Shown here in pieces: positions 1 through 9,592 of a DNA stretch of 64,000 bases. Numbering within the stretch: position 1 is the first letter of the stretch; each line of letters starts with the position of its first letter. The position numbers were made by a program, and so were the translations under genes. The notes beneath the pieces are model-generated. The model made no database searches. It had not been told where the DNA came from and saw only the letters and a list, made by a program, of their open reading frames with translations. The stretch is taken from the NCBI RefSeq assembly GCF_000214725.1, contig NC_015574.1:2047001-2111000 (forward strand). Direction: 5' to 3'. Source of the DNA: Methanobacterium paludis. Its GTDB lineage: Archaea; Methanobacteriota; Methanobacteria; Methanobacteriales; Methanobacteriaceae.

Positions 1-5
1 CAGGA

Positions 6-1505
6 TCAACACTTGAGCTTTGGATAAACAACATTTATTCCATCTTCTTCAAGCTCCTTAAACATCTCTTTATGCTCTGTATGTATCGGGTAAAGCACAT
101 CCGGACTTACCTCACGTATCATATCCAAAATTTCAGGGCCTGATGCATGACCCGATGCATGCATCTGATGCATGGGCAGGTTGAAGTGATCTAACCAATT
201 TTTCACTCTTTTGTAATCTATTTCCATCTCATCGTCAAACGGTTCAGTTACAGACCTTATGTAAATTCCATTTTCGGGTTTTATGTCAATTAACTCCTTC
301 AGCTCAAAAAAATCACATCGGAAGATATATTTTTCCGGTTCCTCCTGCAAATCCCTGTAGTTTATGGTGTTATCAAGGTTCAGAAAATCTCTTTCCCATG
401 TTTTGTAGTCCGATTTGAGGTAAGAATGGTCAATTTCAGACGAACAAATCCATTCACCGTCAAAGCAAGCATACGAATCATTCCCAACTAGACCCCAACC
501 TTTACGAGGTTTATAAACCGCAATATCGTCTATTTTTGGATAATCCTTGTCCGGATAATCTTTATTTTCGAAAAGGTTGAGCATGTAAGCCTGTTTTAAA
601 TTCAAAACCAGAGTTCTGCCGGTGTCCTTCGCTACTTTGTAGAATGTGACGAGCCGGTCAAAGTCCCTTATAGGATAATTTACAATTACCAATCCCTTAA
701 AATCAGAAATAAGAGTTTTAGCTTTGTTTTCAATGTCCTCTTCTGTGGTGTTGGACTGACTGTCTATACGGGTGCCCTCAGAGATCATGATGTTTGGGTT
801 GGATTTTTTTGCCTCTCTCACGAACTTACGTGTTATTTCAGGCCTTCTTCCATGGAACCTAAGGTCCCCTGTGTATGCAATTGTATCATCAGCTGTTTCA
901 AGGATGTATGCTGATGCTCCGGGTAAAGAATGGTCAACAGGAGCGCTTTTTATTGTGAAATCACCAATCTGGAAATTTTCATACGGTTTTACCACATGAA
1001 CATCCCTTTCAACCATTGCATCTTTCCCACCAAGTCTTTTGTAACCTTCACCATTCTTTTTTGGTGTAAAATGGAAATTCTTTTTCAATTTGAGCATGTC
1101 TATGAAAGATACCGCACTTGTATCCTCCAAAACCTTCAAAATAAAATATGATTCCTCTGTCATGTAAAGGGGGATATCTTCACGCAGGTGGTGGATGTAA
1201 GCTGAATGGTCCATATGTGCATGGCTTAAAAGCAGACCCTCAACAGCAGGTTTTTCTTGAGAGTTAAGCCCACAGTGTCTGAGGTAATCTTCTCTGTATA
1301 TGCCCTTGATCTGAGGTAAAAGTCCCAGTTCAAGGAAATCCTGGATTCCATTGGCTTTACGGGGCTGCAGAAATTCTGAGAAGTATTTGTTGGACTGTGA
1401 GAAGCTCATACCAAAGTCCAGAAATAGTGAAGTTGTATTGTGGTTAATTAAAATCTTATTTCCACCTATTTCATTCACTCCACCGTAAAAATCAATGTTA
1501 ACCAT
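6..1505 (-). CDS. MBL-fold, RNase J-like (beta-CASP) metallo-hydrolase
   Basis: A 499-residue metallo-beta-lactamase-fold protein, probably a zinc-dependent ribonuclease or related phosphodiesterase. The N-terminus reads GGVNEIGGNKILI, as in RNase J-type proteins. The metal-binding HxHxDH motif is seen as SHAHMDHS near residue 95, a further ligand region as PVDHSLPGA and YTGDLRFHG near residues 190-220, and the C-terminal HASGHASG motif followed by PIHTEH is typical of the beta-CASP/RNase J group. The size fits the family. The stop codon is only five bases from the window edge, so downstream context is unknown. Substrate (RNA or otherwise) is inferred from the family only. Confidence 0.8.
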   Translation of the reverse strand: MVNIDFYGGVNEIGGNKILINHNTTSLFLDFGMSFSQSNKYFSEFLQPRKANGIQDFLELGLLPQIKGIYREDYLRHCGLNSQEKPAVEGLLLSHAHMDHSAYIHHLREDIPLYMTEESYFILKVLEDTSAVSFIDMLKLKKNFHFTPKKNGEGYKRLGGKDAMVERDVHVVKPYENFQIGDFTIKSAPVDHSLPGASAYILETADDTIAYTGDLRFHGRRPEITRKFVREAKKSNPNIMISEGTRIDSQSNTTEEDIENKAKTLISDFKGLVIVNYPIRDFDRLVTFYKVAKDTGRTLVLNLKQAYMLNLFENKDYPDKDYPKIDDIAVYKPRKGWGLVGNDSYACFDGEWICSSEIDHSYLKSDYKTWERDFLNLDNTINYRDLQEEPEKYIFRCDFFELKELIDIKPENGIYIRSVTEPFDDEMEIDYKRVKNWLDHFNLPMHQMHASGHASGPEILDMIREVSPDVLYPIHTEHKEMFKELEEDGINVVYPKLKC

Positions 1506-1537
1506 ATTTTCAATCCATATTTTTTAGTTTATAAAAA

Positions 1538-2260
1538 CTATTTTAAAAATTCTTCAACTAAGCTGCGGGTTTTTTTAAGGGCTTCAAGTGGAAATCCGTG
1601 TGGAAGTTCCCCTAATTCACCTTCAACATTCTTCAAGACACTGTTGTCAACTCCAAGGAACATTCCCTCACTTGTGACCCCCATAAATGTTGTTGGAGGC
1701 AGAAGTGACACTCCTACATTGTTGCCCTCTTTAACTGTCATATCATTGGTTACAACTGTTGCAGCCCGATCTCCGATATTCACGTTGCAAACAATGAGTT
1801 TATCTGCATGTGGATGTTTTCCAATACTTACAACTTCACCTTTCCGGATGTCAATTCCCACAACAGGGTCATCTACTGCCCCAAGTAAGAGTCTTTTATC
1901 TACACTGGAAATTGTGTTTAAGGAAAATTTAATCTTTGATATGGATTCTTTAAGCTTTTCCTTCTCTTCTTTGTGCACAAGCTTTAGAAACTCGCCTTGC
2001 CATCCCTCACCACCAAGGGCTTCGGTTATATCCCTAATTTTCTCCTTCAAATCCATTATCTGTGGAGATTTGGCCAGATCCTCCGGTTCCAAGTAGGAAT
2101 AGTAAAGAGCCTGTATTTCAGGGATCATTTCCCTTGCAGCAGTCATACATTTTTTTTTATTCCATATACCCTTTAAATTTGCCCCTCCAGCTGTTCTTAT
2201 GAATAATTCTACTGATTTTTCCGCAACTCGCAGTCTGTAATCTTTACTCGTATCCCACAT
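1538..2260 (-). CDS. tRNA-binding domain protein (EMAPII/Arc1p-like)
   Basis: The C-terminal half (about residues 125-205) carries an EMAPII-like OB fold: VGIDIRKGEVVSIGKHPHAD, followed by the GMFLG motif, as in the tRNA-binding appendage of methionyl-tRNA synthetase. The N-terminal half is helical and of unknown function. An ATG at 2272 is in frame, but GGTGGTAACG lies just upstream of the ATG at 2260, making that the better start (240 aa). Likely role is non-specific tRNA binding, possibly as a partner of an aminoacyl-tRNA synthetase; the partner cannot be inferred here. It lies 32 bp downstream of the next minus-strand gene's start-side neighbour and may be cotranscribed with the RNase J-like gene. 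Confidence 0.75.
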   Translation of the reverse strand: MWDTSKDYRLRVAEKSVELFIRTAGGANLKGIWNKKKCMTAAREMIPEIQALYYSYLEPEDLAKSPQIMDLKEKIRDITEALGGEGWQGEFLKLVHKEEKEKLKESISKIKFSLNTISSVDKRLLLGAVDDPVVGIDIRKGEVVSIGKHPHADKLIVCNVNIGDRAATVVTNDMTVKEGNNVGVSLLPPTTFMGVTSEGMFLGVDNSVLKNVEGELGELPHGFPLEALKKTRSLVEEFLK

Positions 2261-2687
2261 CGTTACCACCATATTTAACGTTTATTTCTTATTTAACACA
2301 CCATATTCCATTATAATTAAATATCTTAAGAAATACGGCTTATTTAGTAATATTGATTTAATATGAACTTTTATCAGAGTATATTATGTGTAATTAAGAT
2401 TGTTTTTAAAATTTTAACATATGCAATTTATCAATTTTGCTCCATAAACCAGATTCTTATTTTTCTAAAATAAATTTTCTAGTCCATGAATGTTTTATAT
2501 ATCCTTTTCTAATTTATGCTGCCAAATGATTTAAAAGTGTTCATGAAAAATTTTTAAATGATTTTGCAAAAAAAGTTCAAATTAATTGAATTAATTAGAA
2601 ATATTTAAGTAACTTGTAGAAGGCTTTGATAAATGACTGAAAAGTGAACATGCATAAAATAAATTAAATGAAGATAAAGTAGGCAAG
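2261..2687. other. intergenic, AT-rich
   Basis: A 427-bp gap between divergent genes, very AT-rich. No convincing ORF, RNA gene or inverted repeat was seen. It must hold the promoters of both flanking genes, but TATA-like strings are too common here to choose between them. Confidence 0.5.
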
Positions 2688-2930
2688 ATGGGTTATTATA
2701 ACAAATACGCCGAAAATAATCCTTTAAACATAAATAAGGCGTACTTTATGAAACAGGTTAAAATACTCAACAAGGAATCGTTTGAAGTTCTTTCCAATAC
2801 CTACAGATGTTCAAAGTGTAAACATCGTCATGAAATTGTTGTAAATAATATCAAACGTATAAACATTGGTTGTAAACACCCCAGAGGTCCTGGAAATCCT
2901 TCTCACTGTGTTTACTTTTTATCCACATAA
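2688..2930 (+). CDS. small four-cysteine protein, unknown function
   Basis: An 80-residue basic protein. It contains a probable zinc site: CSKC near residue 42 followed by GCKHPRGPGNPSHC near residues 62-75, giving four cysteines and several histidines. No family is recognised. The ribosome binding site is weak (AGTAGGCAAG before the ATG). It stands alone between a divergent tRNA-binding gene and a PRC-barrel operon. The compact cysteine pattern argues for a real gene, possibly a nucleic-acid-binding zinc ribbon, but this is inference. Confidence 0.55.
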   Translation: MGYYNKYAENNPLNINKAYFMKQVKILNKESFEVLSNTYRCSKCKHRHEIVVNNIKRINIGCKHPRGPGNPSHCVYFLST

Positions 2931-3198
2931 ACTGATAATTTAATTATCTTAACTTAGATTTTAACCGGATATTTTAACTGGTGCTCAGTTTATAAATGTA
3001 GATCGAGCAGATCACATAATACTGAATTTTTGTTATATCCCAATAAAATCAGTTCTTGACCTTTTATGTCGTAAAGTTTAAGTATTTAGATGTTTTTAAT
3101 TTTATTTAGTTAAGTATTCATTGAATTATAATGAAATAGGTGTTAAAGGGCAAATCTTCTTTAGGGAGAATTGCCAAAGTAAAGGGTAGGTGGTATCA

Positions 3199-3525
3199 AT
3201 GGTAGATTTATCAAGCCTATACGATTTGGATGTGTACACAACACGCGGTAAATATATTGGAAGGATCCAGGACGTTGTATTAAACATAAAAAAAGGTAGG
3301 GTCTCAACTTTAAAGACCATAGCTATGAAACCTGACAACAAAAAAAGCGTTGGAATTAAAGACGTTATAAAAACAAGCATACGAATAGTACCCGAGGGAG
3401 ATGAGATTAGACCCCTCAAAGAGGAAGGTACAATAGATATAGCATATGATCGGGTACAAGCTGTAGGGGATATTCTTTTGATAAGCCCTGAACTAGTGGA
3501 AACCCAAGTAACCCCACAACAATAG
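3199..3525 (+). CDS. PRC-barrel domain protein
   Basis: A 108-residue protein made of a single PRC-barrel: it starts MVDLSSLYDLDVYTTRGKYI and continues G-R-I-Q-D-V, the usual beta-barrel pattern for proteins that interact with RNA-processing or membrane partners. A GTG at 3190 is in frame, but AGGTGGT at 3187-3193 is the ribosome binding site for the ATG at 3199, so the shorter form is preferred. The aspartate dehydrogenase gene follows after 10 bp, indicating an operon. Molecular role is unknown. Confidence 0.8.
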   Translation: MVDLSSLYDLDVYTTRGKYIGRIQDVVLNIKKGRVSTLKTIAMKPDNKKSVGIKDVIKTSIRIVPEGDEIRPLKEEGTIDIAYDRVQAVGDILLISPELVETQVTPQQ

Positions 3526-3535
3526 GAAGAATAAA

Positions 3536-4300
3536 ATGAAAGTCGGAATATTAGGATGTGGCGCCATAGCTAACATAATCACTAATTTTGCAGCTGAAGG
3601 AAAGCTTGGCGTCGATCTAAATTTTTTTTACGATAGAGATATTGAAAGGGCTGAAAACCTGGCATCACAGGTTGATGGAACTGTTTTGTTGAGTATAGAG
3701 GACATGCTGGACAAGGTGGACCTCGTAATAGAGGCAGCATCACCCCAGGCTGTCAGGGAAGTTGTTCCAACCGTCATCGGTGCTGGTGTGGATATGATTG
3801 TCATGAGCGTTGGAGCTCTTCTGGACAATGAACTAAGGGAACGCCTTGATAAACTTGCAAAAGAGAACAATGCAAAGATATACGCACCTTCAGGAGCAAT
3901 TGTAGGTATTGACGGTATCAAAGCAGCATCCATCGGTAAAATACAAAGCGCAAGTCTTGTAACAAGAAAACCTCCAAGATCCCTTGGAATTTCAACGGAT
4001 GAGGAAAAGATCCTCTACGAGGGAAAGGCAGGAGATGCAGTTTTAAAGTTCCCAATGAACATAAACGTTGCAGCAACCTTAAGTTTGGCCTGTGGAATGG
4101 AAGTTGATGTTAAAATAATAGCAGACCCTGCAGTTGACCGAAACATGCACGAAGTCCATGTAATAGGAGAATTCGGAGAATTTAAAACCATCACAGAAAA
4201 CTTACGGTGTTCAATGAACCCTAAAACAAGTGTTCTTGCAGCTTATTCTGCCATTAAACTCCTTAAAAGTTTAAATGAAACTATACACATAGGTACATGA
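3536..4300 (+). CDS. nadX: L-aspartate dehydrogenase
   Basis: A 254-residue NAD(P)-dependent dehydrogenase that oxidises L-aspartate to iminoaspartate, the first step of NAD biosynthesis in organisms using this route. The N-terminal Rossmann motif is GILGCGAIA. The middle has APSGAIVGIDGIKAASIG, and the C-terminal part has DPAVDRNMHEVHVIGEFGEF, both family hallmarks including the conserved histidine region. Length matches the family. It follows the PRC-barrel gene closely. A quinolinate synthase gene is not in the window. Confidence 0.9.
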   Translation: MKVGILGCGAIANIITNFAAEGKLGVDLNFFYDRDIERAENLASQVDGTVLLSIEDMLDKVDLVIEAASPQAVREVVPTVIGAGVDMIVMSVGALLDNELRERLDKLAKENNAKIYAPSGAIVGIDGIKAASIGKIQSASLVTRKPPRSLGISTDEEKILYEGKAGDAVLKFPMNINVAATLSLACGMEVDVKIIADPAVDRNMHEVHVIGEFGEFKTITENLRCSMNPKTSVLAAYSAIKLLKSLNETIHIGT

Positions 4301-4301
4301 A

Positions 4302-4318
4302 TTTTTAGTTTTTTTATT
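4302..4318 (+). terminator. T-rich terminator after nadX
   Basis: Two T runs (five and seven long) begin immediately after the stop codon. Archaeal termination usually needs only such U-tracts. No strong stem accompanies it. Confidence 0.4.
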
Positions 4319-4590
4319 CATATACCTTATTTTATTAGCAAAATCTATTTTATTCAGTTAAATAACTCACAGAGTTTTTTTCTACATTTTTTCATTTTAT
4401 GGAACCCTCACTACCAGATACTTATTACAAAGTTAAATTAGAACAAAATCATTATATCTTTGATATGGTTTTTGATATTCAAAGTTTTATTAATTAAAAG
4501 TTTTAAAAGTTAAAATCTAACATGAACTGTAATAAGATATGTAATAAGATATTCCAAAACTGATTATACACAATTATAAGAAGGGTTGTA

Positions 4591-5340
4591 ATGAAGCAAT
4601 GCGAAATATTTTCCACTTTAAAGGTTCCCTGCGGGTCAAAGATCGTTTTAAGGATTGATGGAAGGAAATTTTCAAGGTTATCCAGTGATCTGGAGTTCAA
4701 AAAACCCTATGACATTAATTTCATTAAAACAATGGTTGATTCCTGCTTAGAATTTTCAAGAGAATTCAGCCCTTCCTTTGTATACACGTTCTCAGATGAG
4801 ATCAATATATTGCTCTCGGAAATACCATTTGCAGGTAGAATTGAGAAGTTGAACTCTGTTTTTCCAAGTTTTATTTCAAGTTCATTTTTTAAGAATCTTA
4901 AATCCATTAAGGAGACAGATGGAGTTACTAAAAGGATAAATATGAAACCTGTTTCCTTTGATTCCAGGGTGATCCCTCTCTCTGAAGATGGTGTTGTGGA
5001 ATACTTCAAGAATCGCCAGGATGAAGCCTGGAGAAACTGCCTGAACGGATACGCTTATTGGACACTCAGAAAAGAGCATGATAAAAAAGAAGCAGTTGAT
5101 ATATTGGATAAAAAGAAAAGTAGCCAGTTACATGACATAATATTTGATAAAGGCACCAACATAGCAGAGGTACCAGCATGGCAGAGGCGTGGTGTTGGAC
5201 TCTACAGAAAAAAGGTCCAAGTTGAAGGATTCAACCCAATATCCAATAAAAAAGTTTTATCTGAGCGTTTGAGGCTTTTTGTTGACTGGAATGTTCCAAT
5301 CTTTGATGAAGACTTTTTCAGGGATAATAACATTTTGTAG
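4591..5340 (+). CDS. thg1: tRNA(His) guanylyltransferase-like 3'-5' polymerase (Thg1)
   Basis: A 249-residue Thg1-family protein, adding nucleotides in the 3'-5' direction to tRNA 5' ends (G-1 of tRNA-His or repair of truncated tRNAs). The two metal-binding carboxylate motifs are visible: VLRIDGRKFSRL near residues 20-31 and YTFSDEINILL near residues 64-74. The eukaryotic HINNLYN motif is replaced by NGYAYWTLRK, as expected for archaeal templated Thg1-like enzymes. Monocistronic, in its own intergenic context. Confidence 0.9.
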   Translation: MKQCEIFSTLKVPCGSKIVLRIDGRKFSRLSSDLEFKKPYDINFIKTMVDSCLEFSREFSPSFVYTFSDEINILLSEIPFAGRIEKLNSVFPSFISSSFFKNLKSIKETDGVTKRINMKPVSFDSRVIPLSEDGVVEYFKNRQDEAWRNCLNGYAYWTLRKEHDKKEAVDILDKKKSSQLHDIIFDKGTNIAEVPAWQRRGVGLYRKKVQVEGFNPISNKKVLSERLRLFVDWNVPIFDEDFFRDNNIL

Positions 5341-5541
5341 TCTAATCCTGAAATCAATTAAAATGAAATCATCTTTAAATTGGAATCATTAAGTTTGAAA
5401 TATTTTAAACCCCCATATAAGATAATGCTACACTTTAAATGTAAAATCCTTTTATAAATCTATCTAACACCTTTGATTTTTTTAAGCCCACTTGTACCTC
5501 TATTTATTTAGTAGAAATATCAAAAATTAAACTGATACAAA

Positions 5542-5973
5542 ATGAAAAAAATTGATAAATTCTTTGGGACTATCCTGGGAAACAGGAAAAAAGAAGTTTC
5601 AGAAGTCCAGATAGACAGGGAAGTTGTAGAAGAAATAATACAAATTGCAGAGAAATCATATCCCCTGGAATTCAGTGCAATACTCCAGGGAAAAATTGAG
5701 GATAATATCTTAAAGATAGAAGGTTTAATATTTCTTCCAGGAGCAGCTTCTGAAGATGGTGCTGTTATGGAAATATTTATGATGCCTATGCTATCCGATG
5801 ATATGGGTTCTGTCCACAGCCACCCCGGATACAGTGCAATGCCCTCAACTGCAGACCTGCAGTTTTTTGCAAAGAGGGGACTTTTCCATATTATAATCGC
5901 ACAACCCTACGATCTAAATAGTATCCGAGCCTACGACTCCTTTGGGGAACCAATGGATTATACAATTGTTTAA
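5542..5973 (+). CDS. JAMM/MPN (Mov34-like) metalloprotease
   Basis: A 143-residue MPN-domain protein. The zinc-binding JAMM motif is intact: a glutamate in the first strand (YPLEFSAIL, residue about 38), then VHSHPGYSAMPSTADL, i.e. HxHP followed by SxxD. Such archaeal proteins are thought to be isopeptidases acting on ubiquitin-like modifiers (SAMPs) or on sulfur-carrier proteins. No ubiquitin-like or E1 gene is adjacent, so the substrate is open. Confidence 0.85.
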   Translation: MKKIDKFFGTILGNRKKEVSEVQIDREVVEEIIQIAEKSYPLEFSAILQGKIEDNILKIEGLIFLPGAASEDGAVMEIFMMPMLSDDMGSVHSHPGYSAMPSTADLQFFAKRGLFHIIIAQPYDLNSIRAYDSFGEPMDYTIV

Positions 5974-6050
5974 AACTGTTTAAATCATTCTGGTTCTTCT
6001 GTTAAAAATGAAAATAATAAGATTCTTTTAAAAACAATTAAAAATAAAAT

Positions 6051-6060
6051 CTTTTTTTTT
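6051..6060 (+). terminator. T9 tract between convergent genes
   Basis: A run of nine T follows the JAMM gene by about 80 bp, before the convergent serA. It probably terminates plus-strand transcription. Confidence 0.4.
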
Positions 6061-6199
6061 AACCGAATTAATTTTTTAACTGATTTTAAATGAATTAATG
6101 AAAATGGATATAATAAAATAGCTCTTTAATTATTTATTATAAATGAAATATCCATTATAATAAACTTAAAAAATTAAAAAGTGGAAAAGGTTTAAAAAC

Positions 6200-7780
6200 C
6201 TATAAGTTCACAGCCACAGCGTCGTAAACATCTTCAAGTTTTAAAAGTTTTTCTATTTCAGTTCCCTTAACTTTCTGGTCCACTTTAAGAACCATAACTG
6301 CTTCTCCACCAAGTTCTTTTCTTCCAACTTGCATTTTGGCTATGTTTATACCTTGTTCACCTAATCTTGTACCTATTGCACCGATTATCCCAGGTATGTC
6401 CTTGTATCTAACAATTAACATGGTTCCTTCTGTTTCAACATCAACTTTGTAGCCATCTATCATGATTATTTCAGGTTCTTTGGCGGCGATTCCCTCAAGA
6501 CTAATGTCTTTACTTTCAGACTTCATTTCAACCTTTATTAGACTTTTATATCCTTTTGCATCGCATCTTTTACCCTCGGTTACTACTATACCTCTAATTT
6601 TAGCAACACTGTTTGCATTGACAAGGTTCACAGGTTCTGTGAGTATTGGATTTAAAATTTCCTGCAGTACCATCCTGGTTAAAATATCCTGTTTTTTGAA
6701 CTCTGAAAGTTCTCCGCAGTAAGTTATGTTAATCTCCTTTATGTTACCTTTGGCTGTCTGCATCAGGAATTTTCCAAGTTTTTCTGTGAGTTTGAAGTAT
6801 GGTTTTATGAGTTGAAATGTTTCAGGGTCAAGAACAGGCATGTTCAAGACGTTTTTAGGAGATTCTCCTTTGAAAACTTTTTTTATCTCATTTGCAACTA
6901 TTATGGCTGCATCTCTCTGGGCTTCTGCTGTTGATGCTGCTATGTGGGGGGTTAAAACCACATTGTCAAGTCCAAATAGTGGATTGTTCTTTGGTGGTTC
7001 TTCCTCATAAACGTCAAGACCTGCACCTCCTATTTTACCTGTTGAAAGTGCTTCGTAGAGATCTTCCTCTTTGATTATTCCTCCCCTTGCACAGTTCACA
7101 ATAAATGCATTTTCTTTCATGATGTCAAACTGTGGTTTTGCTATGAGGTGTTTAGTCTCAGGGGTTAAAGGAACGTGTACTGTCATGACGTCAGAGTTTT
7201 TAAGGAGAGTTTCAAGGTCAACAACTGTCACTCCAAGCTCTGCTGCAGCTTCTTCTGTTATGTAGGGGTCATAAACTAATGCATCCATACCAAAAGCCTT
7301 TGAACGGGTTACAACCTGACTTCCTATTCTTCCCATTCCAATAACGCCTAAAGTTTTGCCGTTGAGCTCTAGTCCCATGAATTTTTTCTTCTCCCATTTA
7401 CTTTCCTTAACAGATTTGTCTGCAATTGAGATCTTCCTTGCAAGGGAGAGTATAATTCCCATGGTATGCTCTGCAACTGTTATTGAAGTTGATTCTGGTG
7501 CATTTACAACCATTATACCGTGCTCTGTTGCAGCCTCAACATCCACGTTGTCAACACCCACTCCTGCACGGGCTATGATCTTGAGTTTCTCTGCAGCTTC
7601 TATAACTTCACGGGTCACTTTGGTCCTGCTTCTTACAATAATGGCGTCAAAATCTTTTATAACAGTTACAAGCTCTTCTTTTGTGATTGAAGTGTTATTA
7701 ACAACTTCTGCAACATCTTTAAGCTCATCTATTCCTTTTTCATTTATTTGATCAGCGATAAGTACTTTCATATTATCCAT
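6200..7780 (-). CDS. serA: D-3-phosphoglycerate dehydrogenase
   Basis: A 526-residue enzyme oxidising 3-phosphoglycerate to 3-phosphohydroxypyruvate, first step of serine synthesis. Domains in order: N-terminal substrate domain (MKVLIADQINEKG), NAD-binding Rossmann fold with GVIGMGRIGSQV near residue 145, the signature VNCARGGIIKEEDL near 230, the catalytic GLDVYEEEPP and LTPHIAAST region, an allosteric substrate-binding domain, and a C-terminal ACT domain (DIPGIIGAIGTRLGEQGINI). This is the long, potentially serine-regulated form. GGAG lies eight bases before the first ATG, supporting this start. Confidence 0.95.
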   Translation of the reverse strand: MDNMKVLIADQINEKGIDELKDVAEVVNNTSITKEELVTVIKDFDAIIVRSRTKVTREVIEAAEKLKIIARAGVGVDNVDVEAATEHGIMVVNAPESTSITVAEHTMGIILSLARKISIADKSVKESKWEKKKFMGLELNGKTLGVIGMGRIGSQVVTRSKAFGMDALVYDPYITEEAAAELGVTVVDLETLLKNSDVMTVHVPLTPETKHLIAKPQFDIMKENAFIVNCARGGIIKEEDLYEALSTGKIGGAGLDVYEEEPPKNNPLFGLDNVVLTPHIAASTAEAQRDAAIIVANEIKKVFKGESPKNVLNMPVLDPETFQLIKPYFKLTEKLGKFLMQTAKGNIKEINITYCGELSEFKKQDILTRMVLQEILNPILTEPVNLVNANSVAKIRGIVVTEGKRCDAKGYKSLIKVEMKSESKDISLEGIAAKEPEIIMIDGYKVDVETEGTMLIVRYKDIPGIIGAIGTRLGEQGINIAKMQVGRKELGGEAVMVLKVDQKVKGTEIEKLLKLEDVYDAVAVNL

Positions 7781-7938
7781 CTTCTCAGCTCCAATTCTTC
7801 ACCATAGTTATATTAGATTAAAAACATTTTAAATTTTGTTAATTCTTATATTTATAATAAATATTGCCATATTTTTGTATATTATTATATATTATATTCA
7901 TTTATGAAACGGATATATACCAGTTAAGGACAGAAGGA

Positions 7939-7948
7939 TTTATAACTT
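7939..7948 (+). promoter_or_regulatory. TATA box of the YbjQ-family gene
   Basis: TTTATAACTT, preceded by the purine-rich AGAAGGA resembling a BRE. It is about 50 bp before the start codon, leaving a short leader. Confidence 0.45.
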
Positions 7949-7990
7949 TAAAAAACTTTTAAGATTAGAGAAAAGGTGGAGGTGTTACTT

Positions 7991-8335
7991 TTGGTCTCTG
8001 TAGATGAATTCATAATTGTGAGCTCAAATCATGTTCCGGGATACGAAATTTTAGAAACAAAAGGTTTCGTATACGGACTTACGGTACGAAGTAGAGGTGT
8101 AGGTGGACAGGTGGGCGCAGGAATACGTTCCATGTTCGGTGGTGAAATAAAAGAGTACGTACAGATGATGGAGCACTCCAGAAACGAAGCTCTTGAAAGG
8201 GTAATAGAACACGCCATGGAAATGGGTGCAAATGCAATAATAAGCGCACGTTTTGATTCAAACGAGATGTCAAATGTAATGCAGGAAATTTTAGCCTATG
8301 GTACGGCAGTAGTTGCCCAAAAAGTTGAAGAATAA
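7991..8335 (+). CDS. YbjQ/UPF0145 family protein
   Basis: A protein of about 114 residues of the YbjQ (UPF0145) family, small beta/alpha proteins that form oligomers; some annotations suggest heavy-metal binding but the function is unproven. Family signatures: VPGYEILETKGFVYGLTVRS, the glycine-rich GVGGQVGAGIRSMFGGEI and the C-terminal GANAIISARFDSN. A GTG at 7976 is in frame, but GGAGGTG at 7978-7984 is correctly spaced for the TTG at 7991, so that start is used. It stands alone, divergent from serA. Confidence 0.85.
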   Translation: MVSVDEFIIVSSNHVPGYEILETKGFVYGLTVRSRGVGGQVGAGIRSMFGGEIKEYVQMMEHSRNEALERVIEHAMEMGANAIISARFDSNEMSNVMQEILAYGTAVVAQKVEE

Positions 8336-8466
8336 TTAAATTCAAAAATTCAATATGAAAATTTCAATAGAATTTAATCCAAATAAAATTTAATCTATTG
8401 GGTAATGAGATAATTTATCTTAAAAATAGATAATTCAAATGTGATAACAGCAAGGATGAAATTCAA

Positions 8467-9222
8467 ATGTTTAAAGGGACTATAGAACTCAACGGACATG
8501 AAGTGCCGAGAACTCTCCTCGGAACCTCCCCATTTATGGGCATTAAGGCTGCCCAGTTTGGGCACAGATCAATGCTTTACCAGCTTGATTTTTACGACAA
8601 ACCGGAGAAAATACTGCAACTAATCGAAAAATCATACGAACTCGGAATCAGAGGAATTCAACTCGTTCCATACCCATACATAGTCGAAGCCTTTAAATGG
8701 GCTGCAGATGAAGGATGCGAAATGGAGATAATTGGAACTGTGAGACCAGATAACGAACTTGAAGATATCAAAGTTTTGTCAGAGCTTGAAGCCCGTGCAA
8801 TTCTCCTTCATGGTGTCGTAACTGACAAAACTGACTGGAATTTTTTAGAAGATAAGCTTCAGCTCATAAAGGATCAAAATATATCTGCAGGTCTTGCAAC
8901 CCACATGCCTTTCAGAACAACTGCAGCACTATTAGAATCATCCGTAACTGATCTTTTTGACATTTACTTGATTCCTGTAAATAAATTAGGATATTTAATG
9001 GATTGCGATGGTTTTAGAACCGAAAACCGCGCCCAAATTCGTGATATGATCAAAAAACTGGATAAAACCGTGATTGCCAGTAAAACACTTGCAGCAGGAA
9101 TATTAACTCCTAACGAAGCATTTGATTATCTTAAAACCCTTGATTATGTGGATATTGTGGCCGTGGGAATTGCTTCTGAGGAGGAAGCTGAAGAAACCTT
9201 TAGTATTCTGGCTTCTAAATGA
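8467..9222 (+). CDS. conserved TIM-barrel-like protein, function unknown
   Basis: A 251-residue soluble protein. Alternating predicted strands and helices (RGIQLVPYP, EMEIIGTVRP, RAILLHGVV, AGLATHMPF, DIYLIPVN, KTVIASKTLAAG, VDIVAVGIAS) look like a beta/alpha barrel resembling aldo-keto reductase or aldolase folds, with the C-terminal AVGIASEEEAEET resembling aldo-keto reductase ends. An early GTSPFMGIKAAQFG segment may be a ligand loop. No catalytic tetrad is recognised. AAGGATGA lies seven bases before the ATG. Confidence 0.6.
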   Translation: MFKGTIELNGHEVPRTLLGTSPFMGIKAAQFGHRSMLYQLDFYDKPEKILQLIEKSYELGIRGIQLVPYPYIVEAFKWAADEGCEMEIIGTVRPDNELEDIKVLSELEARAILLHGVVTDKTDWNFLEDKLQLIKDQNISAGLATHMPFRTTAALLESSVTDLFDIYLIPVNKLGYLMDCDGFRTENRAQIRDMIKKLDKTVIASKTLAAGILTPNEAFDYLKTLDYVDIVAVGIASEEEAEETFSILASK

Positions 9223-9592
9223 TTGAAACGATGCAATATTAAATTTGTTCAAAAACTAGTTTGTTAAACAAATTTTTTATTCTTTTAATTTCCTTTCAAA
9301 TTTTATTTTTGTAGTAAAGCTTATTTTTTTTTGTTTAAAAATTTTTTTTGTTTAAAAAGAATTGAAAGAACATGAACAACTAAAAAAACAGACAGAATAA
9401 CTTTCCTTAAAATAAATTAAAATTAAGAATTAAAACTTATTAAGAAGTTTATTTTAAAAAAATTAGTTAAAAAAGAATCTAAAGAAAAGAGTGTAATAAA
9501 CTTATTTTAAGAAATTATTTAAAATTATTAAAAATAATAAGTTAAAATTAAAAAAGTTTGTTTTAAATGAATAAAATTGATTAACTAACGGA
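9223..9592. other. intergenic between convergent genes, extremely AT-rich
   Basis: A 370-bp region between convergent genes, composed almost entirely of A and T runs. Apart from the terminator at 9260-9280 it shows only short, low-complexity inverted matches built on TTTATTTTAA-like strings. No gene seen. Confidence 0.5.
9260..9280 (+). terminator. hairpin plus T-tract terminator
   Basis: TTTGTT and AACAAA form a six-base-pair inverted repeat separated by one A, immediately followed by TTTTTT. It lies 38 bp after the stop codon of the plus-strand gene. Confidence 0.5.

Noticed and set aside
7071..7751. Long plus-strand ORFs opposite serA
   Set aside because: Antisense to a strongly conserved enzyme; serine-rich translations are typical of shadow frames.
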